DNA of 7,134 nt from Acinetobacter sp. UBA3106 (GCA_002365595.1 DFAM01000001.1:42026-49159); one strand, 5' to 3'; positions 1 to 6,479 are shown, numbered from the stretch's first letter. Numbers and translations are program-made. Notes: a model not told the origin generated them from the sequence alone.

Positions 1-366
1 CGTGGTCTACAGGCAGCAATTAAGCAAATCGAAGTCGATGAGCGCAAAGAACTTGACGACGCTCAGGTTCTTGCGGTCATTGAAAAGCAAATTAAACAAC
101 GTAAAGAATCGATCAAAGCCTTTGAAGGTGCTGGTCGAGATGATTTAGCTAGTAAAGAACAAGCCGAAGTTGAGGTACTCTCTCAATTTCTACCAGAAGC
201 TATGACTGAGGAAGAGCTTGATTCTATTATTGCGCAGACGATTACTGCTCAAGAAGCTACTAGCATGAAAGATATGGGTAAGGTGATGAATTCTCTGCGT
301 CCGCTCATAGCCGGGCGCGCCGATCCTGCACAAGTATCCGCTAAAATTAAAGCGAAACTTGGCTAA
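1..366 (+). CDS. yqeY: GatB/YqeY domain protein, C-terminal part (5' end outside window)
   Basis: Frame 1 is open from the first base to a TAA stop and gives 121 residues. The usual family length is about 148, so roughly the first 27 residues are missing. The fragment is a charged, helical protein. It shows the family pattern: a central IKQRKESIKAFEGAGRDDL segment, then LSQFLPEAMTEEEL, and near the end MKDMGKVMNSLRPLIAGRAD, the small C-terminal helical domain shared with GatB. In GatB that domain helps position tRNA during Gln-tRNA formation. For free-standing YqeY proteins the role is unknown, and tRNA binding is only suggested. In many gammaproteobacteria the gene follows rpsU and precedes dnaG; neither is visible here. 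Instead the next gene is convergent. The family call is firm; the function is not. Confidence 0.9.
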   Translation, partial: RGLQAAIKQIEVDERKELDDAQVLAVIEKQIKQRKESIKAFEGAGRDDLASKEQAEVEVLSQFLPEAMTEEELDSIIAQTITAQEATSMKDMGKVMNSLRPLIAGRADPAQVSAKIKAKLG

Positions 367-394
367 TCCCCACTCCTACAATCATTCTTTATCG

Positions 395-424
395 TTGAAC
401 TGCCTTTATGCAAAGACAGTTCAA
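395..424. terminator. Stem-loop between convergent genes, probable terminator of yqeY
   Basis: An 8-bp perfect inverted repeat (TTGAACTG / CAGTTCAA) continues after one C-A mismatch into four more pairs (CTTT/AAAG) closed by an ATGC loop. It begins 28 bases after the yqeY stop and lies 34 bases past the stop of the convergent small gene. On the plus strand it is followed by TGTTTCCTCTC, only a weak U-tract, and on the minus strand by an A-rich run. It is therefore better placed as a terminator for yqeY than for the opposite gene. Termination is inferred from position and shape only. Confidence 0.45.
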
Positions 425-458
425 ATGTTTCCTCTCAATCCCTCATCAATATTTTCTG

Positions 459-821
459 TTATTTCAGCTCACACTGAATATTATATTTTTTCAAAATTAG
501 CATTTCTCTTGATGACATGACTTGATTGATCACATCTTGCCGGGTCATTTGTCTAAATTGACGGTCCAAAAACGCTCTATTCTGATCTGCCGCCTGATAT
601 AACCGATCTATATAACGACCCACAATTGCACAGTACTGTGTTTGCTGCTCTGGCGTAAAGCTGGTCTGTTGCGCATTTAAACTGCTGAAAAAGTTTCTGC
701 TATCCCGCTTATACTGCTCTGAGATTTGATCCACTGCTGCGACATATTGCTCCACACCTGCTAAAGCTGTATTTAAACTCGCACACCCCAATACCGATAA
801 GATCAATAATATTTTTTTCAT
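459..821 (-). CDS. Small secreted protein of unknown function
   Basis: I do not recognise this 120-residue protein. It has a clear signal peptide: Lys2-Lys3, a hydrophobic stretch from residue 4 to about 16, and a type I cleavage site after ALA at residues 19-21. That predicts a mature periplasmic or secreted protein of about 99 residues. The mature part is polar, rich in Gln, Arg and Tyr, and predicted by eye to be mainly helical. It has exactly two cysteines (C64 and C117), which could form one disulfide after export. A competing reading is a lipoprotein processed at C13 (VLGC), but Leu at the -2 position is unusual for a lipobox. The ATG start has no strong ribosome binding site. The gap of 76 bases to the GFA gene is AT-rich and could hold its own promoter. 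The gene is real because of its signal peptide and its full use of the frame; its role is unknown. Confidence 0.75.
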   Translation of the reverse strand: MKKILLILSVLGCASLNTALAGVEQYVAAVDQISEQYKRDSRNFFSSLNAQQTSFTPEQQTQYCAIVGRYIDRLYQAADQNRAFLDRQFRQMTRQDVINQVMSSREMLILKKYNIQCELK

Positions 822-897
822 AGACTGATTCTGTTCATTATTTAAAATTCACAACACACAAAGATTATCATAAGCCTCATCAGTTCAGCTGCAGAAT

Positions 898-1266
898 TTA
901 TTCATCTATATGCAGAAAACCAGGTTTATGTTGAGTATAGGCTTGCTCGGAAGGTGCAGGTAAATGACCTTGGGTGACCGTCCCCAAACGCAAGCGAATA
1001 ATGCCAGGTAAATCGACACGATATGAATAAACCGGACTGCCGCATTCCTGACAAAAAACCCGGGCTTTATTCGGGCTATGGAAATATTCTTTTAAAAATT
1101 TAAGTCCAGTGGTAATTTCAAATTTTGATTGCTGTAATAGACTGTTCCAGGCAAAGATTGAGCCTTGCGCCATTTGACAATCCTTACAGTAACAAATAAT
1201 GGTTTTTTCAATTTCACCACCATAACGGTATTTTACCCTTCCACATAAGCATTGACCTTCTAGCAT
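898..1266 (-). CDS. GFA/CENP-V family zinc protein
   Basis: This 122-residue protein has the complete cysteine pattern of the GFA (glutathione-dependent formaldehyde-activating) fold. Near the N-terminus is GQCLCGRVKY (C6, C8). Next is CYCKDC (C25, C27, C30), and then FCQECGSPV (C72, C75). In this family these residues bind two zinc ions, one structural and one proposed to be catalytic. The founding member, Paracoccus Gfa, was reported to speed the joining of formaldehyde and glutathione into S-hydroxymethylglutathione, but that activity is disputed and most family members have unknown substrates. No formaldehyde dehydrogenase gene is nearby to support a formaldehyde role. The length is typical for the compact bacterial members and no motif residue is missing. 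The gene starts 46 bases after the bepA stop and has a strong ribosome binding site, so co-transcription with bepA is likely. The cell location is cytoplasmic, since no signal peptide is seen. Confidence 0.85.
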   Translation of the reverse strand: MLEGQCLCGRVKYRYGGEIEKTIICYCKDCQMAQGSIFAWNSLLQQSKFEITTGLKFLKEYFHSPNKARVFCQECGSPVYSYRVDLPGIIRLRLGTVTQGHLPAPSEQAYTQHKPGFLHIDE

Positions 1267-1272
1267 GGGTCA

Positions 1273-1278
1273 CTCCTT
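1273..1278 (-). promoter_or_regulatory. Shine-Dalgarno site of the GFA gene
   Basis: The minus strand reads AAGGAG, six bases before the ATG at 1266. It is the best ribosome binding site in the window and fixes the start of the GFA gene. Confidence 0.8.
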
Positions 1279-1312
1279 GTTTTTATTATGACTGCGACAT
1301 CATCATCTACGA

Positions 1313-2752
1313 TTAAATTCTCAATTGTCGCTCTTTTTGCATTTCCTGAATTCGTGCTTTTAATTTTGCCGCTAACACTTCATTGTCTTTAATCAGACGC
1401 TGTGCATGTAACAAGGACTTAATCGCATTTTCTTCTGATCCTGTCCAGTATTCCACTTCTGCACGATAACGCAGTACATTCACCGTCCTGAACGGTGACT
1501 GCCGCTCTATATTGGCCACCTGCTGCATCAAGCGCCAAGCCTGTATATCGCGCGGGTTTTTATTGATAAAGCGTTGAATCAGGTTCTGTGCCTGCGCAGC
1601 ATTTTGCTGTCGAATCAAAACTTCTGCATATTTAAGTGCTAAAGCCCGATTTTCCGGCATGATTCGCGCAGCAGACTGAATCGCCTTATACGCTTCATCT
1701 GTTTTATTTTGCCCCAGGTAAATATCGGTCTGAATTAAAATCAATAAATTGTTTAAGCGCTGCTGTGATTTCGCCTGATCCAAAACCTGCTGCGCTAAAA
1801 CATAATCCCCCTGTTTGAGATAAAAGGCGGCCAGTGCCAACTGTCCGGCAAAATTTTTCCGATTGGCCAGAACCTGGAGTTGTTGTTCTGTGGTCTGGTT
1901 GGAAATGACGCGGCTATACCATTTCAGGATTTCAAAATCTTCATCATGCAAATTAGATTTTGCCCGAGGAAATTGATTCGCCCTTAAGCGAGCCTCACTC
2001 ATACGCTCTGTGCTGAGTGGATGGGTAAGCCAGAAGTCGGGCAAGAAACTGACTTTACTGGTTGCCCGGTCCATGACCTCAAAAAAATCGGCCATACTTT
2101 GCGGATTGTAGCCTGCGCTATACATGTATTGCATCCCAATCCGGTCCGCTTCACGCTCTTGATTACGGCTATAGTTCAGCTGCTTATCCATTAATGCTGC
2201 CTGAGAACCCAACATGACTGCTGTTCCCGCATCGCCATCCGCTTGTGAGGCAATCAGCGCACCCACCAGTAAACCTGCCAAGGTGAGCAAGCCTTGCCCC
2301 TTAAATGCTTCTTGCGAACGACTGTAATGACGTTGTGATACATGAGCTACTTCGTGTGCCATTACCCCAGCCACTTCATCAATATTGCGGGCAGAAGTCA
2401 CCATGCCCGTATTAATCGCAAATAGCCCACCTGGAACAGCAAAAGCATTGATTTGCGGATCATTGATAATCACCAGACCAATCGGTTGTCCCAGTTGGGT
2501 CTGGCTTAAGATATGCGAAAATATGTTCCCCAGCTGATCTTCTAACCATGGATTTTGCAGAACTGGCATTTGGTGCTGCACTTCACGAAAGACCTTTTCG
2601 CCAATCATTTTTTCTTTTTGTTGATCAATCAAACCGACGCCACTGCCGATTTCAGGAACATTAAATTGCGGAGATAAATTGACATTTGCACTGTGCGTTA
2701 ATGTCATTGCTGAAATCAAAGTGATGTTGCAAGCCCATAAAAACCGTTTCAA
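1313..2752 (-). CDS. bepA: BepA-type periplasmic M48 metalloprotease/chaperone with TPR domain
   Basis: This 479-residue protein matches E. coli BepA (YfgC, 487 residues) in length and layout. BepA assists the assembly of outer-membrane proteins such as LptD at the BAM complex and degrades stalled ones. Residues 1 to about 22 form a signal peptide. The M48 domain follows: HEVAH with H133, E134 and H137, the third zinc ligand E199 in EREAD, and H244 in LTHP at the place of the inhibitory switch histidine of E. coli BepA. Glycine-rich and hydrophobic residues 151-190 correspond to the mobile region near the active site. TPR-like helical repeats fill about residues 300-460. The start is TTG: an in-frame TAG lies three codons upstream, and the first ATG (codon 16) would remove the basic part of the signal peptide. 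A possible -10 box (TATAGT) lies at 2790-2795, without a good -35. All catalytic residues are present. Confidence 0.92.
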   Translation of the reverse strand: MKRFLWACNITLISAMTLTHSANVNLSPQFNVPEIGSGVGLIDQQKEKMIGEKVFREVQHQMPVLQNPWLEDQLGNIFSHILSQTQLGQPIGLVIINDPQINAFAVPGGLFAINTGMVTSARNIDEVAGVMAHEVAHVSQRHYSRSQEAFKGQGLLTLAGLLVGALIASQADGDAGTAVMLGSQAALMDKQLNYSRNQEREADRIGMQYMYSAGYNPQSMADFFEVMDRATSKVSFLPDFWLTHPLSTERMSEARLRANQFPRAKSNLHDEDFEILKWYSRVISNQTTEQQLQVLANRKNFAGQLALAAFYLKQGDYVLAQQVLDQAKSQQRLNNLLILIQTDIYLGQNKTDEAYKAIQSAARIMPENRALALKYAEVLIRQQNAAQAQNLIQRFINKNPRDIQAWRLMQQVANIERQSPFRTVNVLRYRAEVEYWTGSEENAIKSLLHAQRLIKDNEVLAAKLKARIQEMQKERQLRI

Positions 2753-2796
2753 TGTGATCTACTCAAACTGCTTTTTTTCAATTTATCTGACTATAA

Positions 2797-2823
2797 CATT
2801 GAAAATTGGAGCAATTTGCAATG
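2797..2823 (-). other. Stem-loop after ghrB, in the bepA upstream region
   Basis: Arms CATTG and CAATG enclose one mismatch, then AAATTG and CAATTT around a 3-base loop, giving 11 pairs. It begins 15 bases after the ghrB stop. On the minus strand it is followed by TTATAG rather than a U-tract, so it is a poor intrinsic terminator. It could instead protect the ghrB mRNA 3' end or be a protein-binding dyad ahead of bepA. Confidence 0.35.
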
Positions 2824-2838
2824 AAGTGTTATCAAATT

Positions 2839-3807
2839 TTAAGAAAAGCCTGGATTCACCAGATAAGGCGGTGTACGTCCTTCCAGCGCATCAACCAGAT
2901 TACGGTAAGCCAGCTCTGCCATTTTTTTACGTGTTTCTGCAGTTGCAGAGCCAACATGCGGCATGGTCACTACATTTTCCAGGCTAAACAGTTCGGACTC
3001 CTGCAAAGGCTCTTTTGCATAGACATCCAGTCCGGCGGCAAAAATTTTACCCGCTTTTATAGTTTCAATTAAAGCCTGTTCATCTACAACTGAACCACGG
3101 GCAATATTGACAAATACCGCATGCGGCTGCATTTGATCGAACTCGTGCTGCCCCATCAAGGCCTTGGATTCTGCATTTAAATCCACCGCGATGACTACAA
3201 AGTCTGACTGCTGCAACAACTCATCCAGACCACAATAACGGGCATTTAAAGGCTGCGCCAGCTCGAGCTTCTCACGACGGTTATGGTAAAGAATATTCAT
3301 GTTGAAGCCATAAAAACCACGGCGTGCGATCGCAGCGCCAATATTGCCCAAGCCGACAATACCTAAGGTTTTACCGAATACATCCTGCCCGAATTGTGCT
3401 GTCCCGACAGTACGTTGCCAATTGCCCTGCTTGGTCCATTGATCCAGAGCTGGAACTTTACGTGCTGCACTCATCAGCAAGCTAAAAGCCAAGTCGGCAG
3501 TGGTTTCAGTTAATACATGCGGAGTATTGGATAACCAGATTTTTTGCTGGTTTAAATAGGCCAGATCGTAATTGTCATAACCCACGCTAACACTGGAAAT
3601 AATTTTAAGTTGTTGTGCGGTCGCCAAATTACTTTCATTGAGTAGGCGCCCTGCACCAATCATTGCATCGGCATCTTTGACCTGTTCTCGTATCTGTTCA
3701 TTCACATCACCCTGTTTCGGGTTAATGATGACGACATGATATTGTTGTTGTAAGCGCTGAAGGATATCCTGATCTAACTGGCTAAACACCACGACTTTCT
3801 TGTTCAT
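2839..3807 (-). CDS. ghrB: Glyoxylate/hydroxypyruvate reductase B (2-ketoaldonate reductase family)
   Basis: With the ATG at 3807 the protein has 322 residues, close to the 324 of E. coli GhrB. It is a D-isomer-specific 2-hydroxyacid dehydrogenase, which in E. coli uses NADPH to reduce glyoxylate, hydroxypyruvate and 2-ketogluconate in the cytoplasm. Visible signatures are SVGYDN (residues 74-79), TPHVLTET-AD, the dinucleotide loop GLGNIG (152-157), GFNMNILYHNRR and NARYCGLDELLQQSDFV. The catalytic trio is R237 in NIARG, E266 and H284 in PHVGSAT. The segments GFNM-ILY-RR and NARYC-LD-LLQ-SDFV closely resemble E. coli GhrB, which favours this family over other dehydrogenases. One oddity is VDLNAES (208-214), where the family usually has LPLT-ET. 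The frame is open upstream to a GTG at 3849, but that would add residues with no family match. The ATG overlaps the stop of the preceding gene as ATGA, so translation is probably coupled. Confidence 0.9.
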   Translation of the reverse strand: MNKKVVVFSQLDQDILQRLQQQYHVVIINPKQGDVNEQIREQVKDADAMIGAGRLLNESNLATAQQLKIISSVSVGYDNYDLAYLNQQKIWLSNTPHVLTETTADLAFSLLMSAARKVPALDQWTKQGNWQRTVGTAQFGQDVFGKTLGIVGLGNIGAAIARRGFYGFNMNILYHNRREKLELAQPLNARYCGLDELLQQSDFVVIAVDLNAESKALMGQHEFDQMQPHAVFVNIARGSVVDEQALIETIKAGKIFAAGLDVYAKEPLQESELFSLENVVTMPHVGSATAETRKKMAELAYRNLVDALEGRTPPYLVNPGFS

Positions 3808-4469
3808 GTTCCATCCGTGTGATGAGGCGATTTTTGCATAAACTGCCACAAGCGTTTTTTTAACAGGGGCTGATCCAGCATTTCCTGCAGACTCGCCAGA
3901 TTGATGCTTTTTGAATGTTTAAAATAATCACATTGTCCGAGAAAAATAATATTTTTATCTGCACTCATGGCATCTAAAAAGCCTTGCACATAACTTTCTG
4001 CGCCATGTCCATCCTGAAAATTCATCAAAGGAAATGGCCACTGCAATTCATAATATTCAGCCGGCACCGCCTGTTGAATATTAGTCCAAAGCTGCTGCTG
4101 CTCAGCGGTGATTTCGGTTGCATCCACGACAATGACACAATGCGGCAAACTCAAGGCCTGCAATTGAAAAGCTGTAATTTGCAGTGCTGCACGCTCTGTA
4201 ATCACTTCAGCGACAGGCTCAGCTTTTTCCACTTTTGCTGGAACGGAAACATCCAGCAATTCGGTATGTTTAGGCTCTGTCTTTTGGTCTGCTTTAAGCT
4301 CTAATGGTAATGTAGCTGGCGCTTTTGCCAATACAATTTCAGTCTGATATTCAGCTGCAGCCTGGTCGCGCCAGAGTGATGAAGAAGGCAATTTTTGACA
4401 TACAGCATCCCGAGGAACCCAGATATCGATTCCTAAAGTTGCCAATATGTCACGCTGATGCCCAATCAT
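3804..4469 (-). CDS. Putative DNA polymerase III psi subunit (HolD-like)
   Basis: This 221-residue protein is not a secure match, but its ends resemble HolD. Residues 5-20 (QRDILATLGIDIWVPR) recall the E. coli psi N-terminus (RRDWQLQQLGITQWSLR), the segment that in E. coli contacts the clamp loader. The C-terminal half (about 95-212) follows the psi order: strand CVIVVDA, helix, strand with YYELQWP, then IIFLG, and a final helix EMLDQPLLKKRLWQFMQ comparable to psi's closing ARAALWQQI. Between them, residues 45-95 are a Lys/Glu/Pro/Ala-rich low-complexity linker. E. coli psi has only 137 residues; larger diverged psi proteins are known in pseudomonads. Psi would join chi (HolC) to the DnaX clamp loader in the cytoplasm. 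The start is bounded by an in-frame TGA at 4476-4478. The ribosome binding site is poor. The stop overlaps the ghrB start. An otherwise unknown protein remains possible. Confidence 0.55.
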   Translation of the reverse strand: MIGHQRDILATLGIDIWVPRDAVCQKLPSSSLWRDQAAAEYQTEIVLAKAPATLPLELKADQKTEPKHTELLDVSVPAKVEKAEPVAEVITERAALQITAFQLQALSLPHCVIVVDATEITAEQQQLWTNIQQAVPAEYYELQWPFPLMNFQDGHGAESYVQGFLDAMSADKNIIFLGQCDYFKHSKSINLASLQEMLDQPLLKKRLWQFMQKSPHHTDGT

Positions 4470-4475
4470 CTTTTT

Positions 4476-4552
4476 TCATCACCAATTGAATACTTGGTAT
4501 TCTAACGAGATTACTGATTTTTTGCTGTGCTTTTATTGAATCATCACCAATT
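4476..4552. repeat. 12-bp direct repeat upstream of the HolD-like gene
   Basis: The plus-strand sequence TCATCACCAATT occurs at 4476-4487 and exactly again at 4541-4552, 65 bases apart. Both copies are in the 97-base gap between the M48-family gene and the HolD-like gene. Read on the minus strand as AATTGGTGATGA, the nearer copy ends seven bases before the ATG at 4469. It may be a pair of regulator sites or the trace of a small duplication; no protein is known to match it. Confidence 0.5.
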
Positions 4553-4566
4553 TTATCGCAGCTTGT

Positions 4567-6456
4567 CTAGACAATCATCAAACTGTTTTTCTTCTGCATC
4601 AGCTCGACAATTTCATCGGTGTCAAAACCAAAACGCCAATACAGTAGTTGCAGGACATCAAGCTCATCCTGAGTAATAATGCGGTCATTCCACAAACATA
4701 ACTCGGCAACACCCAAAATACTTAAACGGTCACGAAGCAGTAAACCAGCAATATCATTTAAGATTTCCGCCAAATCGATCGGCTCATCCGAAATCTCGGC
4801 ATACATTTCCAGTTCTTTTACCGTCAGTACCCGGCGCAGAATTTTTTTACGTACATCGAGCTGGTTCTGGCTATTAATCTGCTGTACATGTAACAAGGCA
4901 TCAATTAAGCGTACGATCTGCGGCTTTACATCTTCCAGTGAAGTCGGGGTATGCAGGGGCAACAGATTTAATTCGTATTTCACGCATTCCAGCAGTAATG
5001 CATCCAGCAGACCAATTTCCCCATCTTCCTGAATAATTCGCGCCAGTTTCATTAAAAACTGTCGTGCAATGGTCGCCGGCATCGTGCCAATATTTTTACA
5101 GGCTTCATAAAAGATCGAGATATGCACGCGACCATCCAGATGCAGCAATGAGTCGACGATGGCGCGACTGACTTCTGCCTCGGCCGGAATAAATTCACGG
5201 TACTGGCGAATCATTAAAATCGCCACCATCACCTCGCGTGAACCGGTTGCGGTCTGCAATGCCCGCTGGATCAGCTCAGGACGTTGCATATTGTCACGGA
5301 TTTCCGGATTTAAAGGCTTGATCGCGTCGTTAATGGCAAAACTGATCGGTGATAACCGCAGCAATGGCAAAGGTTGTGGTGAGCTCCATGGCGTATAGAC
5401 TTCACTGTTTAGTTCGTCAAGCGAACGAAACAAGCTAAATAAGGGCTGGTTACGTAATTTTTTTAAATTTTCAAGCTGCAAATCCTGCACCAAGCCAGGG
5501 TTCAGCTCATAAATACGCTGTTCGATGCTGGGATGAATATTCATCCAGTTTTGCGGACTTAAAGAGTTAGCAAAACACATATGGGCAATGGATTCAGCAT
5601 ATTCACTATGAATTTGTGAACCTGAATGATGTACATAAATTCTGAGCAAGGTTTGTACATTGGCATCATTTTGTATGAGACGTCTGGTTTTTTGGTCGTT
5701 TTTAAAGGTGCGATTACCTAGCGAAATATATTTAATTAAACGGGTAATCAAAACGCCCAGGCTTCCAATCAGCCAGATCACCCCACCCATGGCCACAAAA
5801 GAAGTGGCAAATTTATGCGTATGTGCCTGACCATGCTTGGTAAAGCCCAGTTTGGCAATTTTACTGCCCCACTGACTAAAGGTGGTCAGGCTACTATAGA
5901 GAATTTTTAAGCGAGTATTTTCAGCGGTTTCACCAGACAGGATTTTATTAAACTCATGACTGAGCAAGCCATAAAGTTCCAATTCATCCAGATTTTGCAA
6001 CGCGCCCCAGGTCAAAATAATCACAATATCTCGTGGATAAAACCCGGCAGTTAACGCATTCACGCCCACTTCATCAGGAAGTACATAGACCGCTGGCACA
6101 TCGATTAAAAAAGTATTGGCCAGTTGTTCGGTAATTTTAAGGGCAATACTTTCTTCAGGAATGCTTTCAATCAGACTTAAACGACGTGCACCCAGCTGTT
6201 TTGCCAGCGAATGTCCACCTGAACGAAAGACATAGAACTCATACAGCACCGAAATAGTCATCACACTGAGTAATAGCATAATGAGATAAGGGCTGAGTAC
6301 ATGCCAGAAAATGGATTGAGTATGGTCAAAATAAAAAACATTCAACCCGACAATGGTATTTAAAATAAAGAGCGTGAGCAGCACCGCAAGCAGGCAAACA
6401 CTTGCGGACCAGACCATATTTTTATTTTTTATAAAAGAATAACTCACGTGCTTCAA
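4567..6456 (-). CDS. Membrane-bound M48-family protein with degraded zinc site (likely pseudoprotease)
   Basis: The 629-residue protein belongs to the large COG0501-type M48 proteins. Two membrane segments open it (about 14-38 and 52-76). A conserved peptidase core follows (VPAVYVLPDEVGVNALTAG near 120-138, PRDIVIILTWG, then GLLSHEFNKIL at 163-173). A third membrane segment spans about 216-242, and IHPSIEQRIYELNP (307-320) ends the core. Active relatives have HEFSH, then a REYLAD-like helix giving the third zinc ligand. Here the motif is H167-E168-F-N-K171 and the helix reads RTFKND, with T250 at the ligand position. Two of three zinc ligands are therefore lost, so proteolysis is unlikely. 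The helical C-terminal part (about 380-629) ends in a TerB-like segment (LCLWNDRIITQDELDVLQLL). The start is TTG, supported by AGGA eight bases upstream; an in-frame TAA lies six codons before it. It probably has its own transcript, since a terminator separates it from purF. Confidence 0.85.
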   Translation of the reverse strand: MKHVSYSFIKNKNMVWSASVCLLAVLLTLFILNTIVGLNVFYFDHTQSIFWHVLSPYLIMLLLSVMTISVLYEFYVFRSGGHSLAKQLGARRLSLIESIPEESIALKITEQLANTFLIDVPAVYVLPDEVGVNALTAGFYPRDIVIILTWGALQNLDELELYGLLSHEFNKILSGETAENTRLKILYSSLTTFSQWGSKIAKLGFTKHGQAHTHKFATSFVAMGGVIWLIGSLGVLITRLIKYISLGNRTFKNDQKTRRLIQNDANVQTLLRIYVHHSGSQIHSEYAESIAHMCFANSLSPQNWMNIHPSIEQRIYELNPGLVQDLQLENLKKLRNQPLFSLFRSLDELNSEVYTPWSSPQPLPLLRLSPISFAINDAIKPLNPEIRDNMQRPELIQRALQTATGSREVMVAILMIRQYREFIPAEAEVSRAIVDSLLHLDGRVHISIFYEACKNIGTMPATIARQFLMKLARIIQEDGEIGLLDALLLECVKYELNLLPLHTPTSLEDVKPQIVRLIDALLHVQQINSQNQLDVRKKILRRVLTVKELEMYAEISDEPIDLAEILNDIAGLLLRDRLSILGVAELCLWNDRIITQDELDVLQLLYWRFGFDTDEIVELMQKKNSLMIV

Positions 6457-6479
6457 TGTAAAGTTCCTGTATTACATTG
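6454..6479 (-). promoter_or_regulatory. Hairpin over the start of the M48-family gene (possible translational control)
   Basis: On the mRNA, CAATGTAA pairs perfectly with TTACATTG (8 bp) around a 10-base loop, TACAGGAACT. The loop carries the Shine-Dalgarno AGGA (6465-6468), and the TTG start codon is the last three bases of the 3' arm. Folding would hide the start codon while exposing the ribosome binding site. The structure is seen; a regulatory effect is inferred. It could also be an operator dyad acting on DNA. Confidence 0.45.

Noticed and set aside
314..321. GGCGCGCC palindrome, possibly a cloning scar
   Set aside because: It encodes the normal AGRAD residues of YqeY in frame, so it is natural coding sequence.
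822..897. Promoter for the small secreted protein
   Set aside because: AT-rich with boxes such as TATGAT, but no -10/-35 pair with good spacing stands out, so no site is claimed.
2679..3072. Two plus-strand open frames over the bepA/ghrB boundary
   Set aside because: They are antisense to conserved coding sequence, resemble no family and have no fitting ribosome binding site.
3808..3849. Extended ghrB start at GTG 3849
   Set aside because: The 14 extra residues have no family counterpart and lie inside the upstream gene. The ATG at 3807 gives the usual length and overlaps the upstream stop.
4481..4498. ACCAA/TTGGT inverted repeat as an operator
   Set aside because: Only five pairs around an 8-base spacer in AT-rich DNA; too weak to separate from chance, and half of it is part of the direct repeat.
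3984..5398. Plus-strand open frames at 3984-4304, 4679-5032 and 5159-5398
   Set aside because: They lie wholly within minus-strand genes with clear protein signatures and have the composition of shadow frames.
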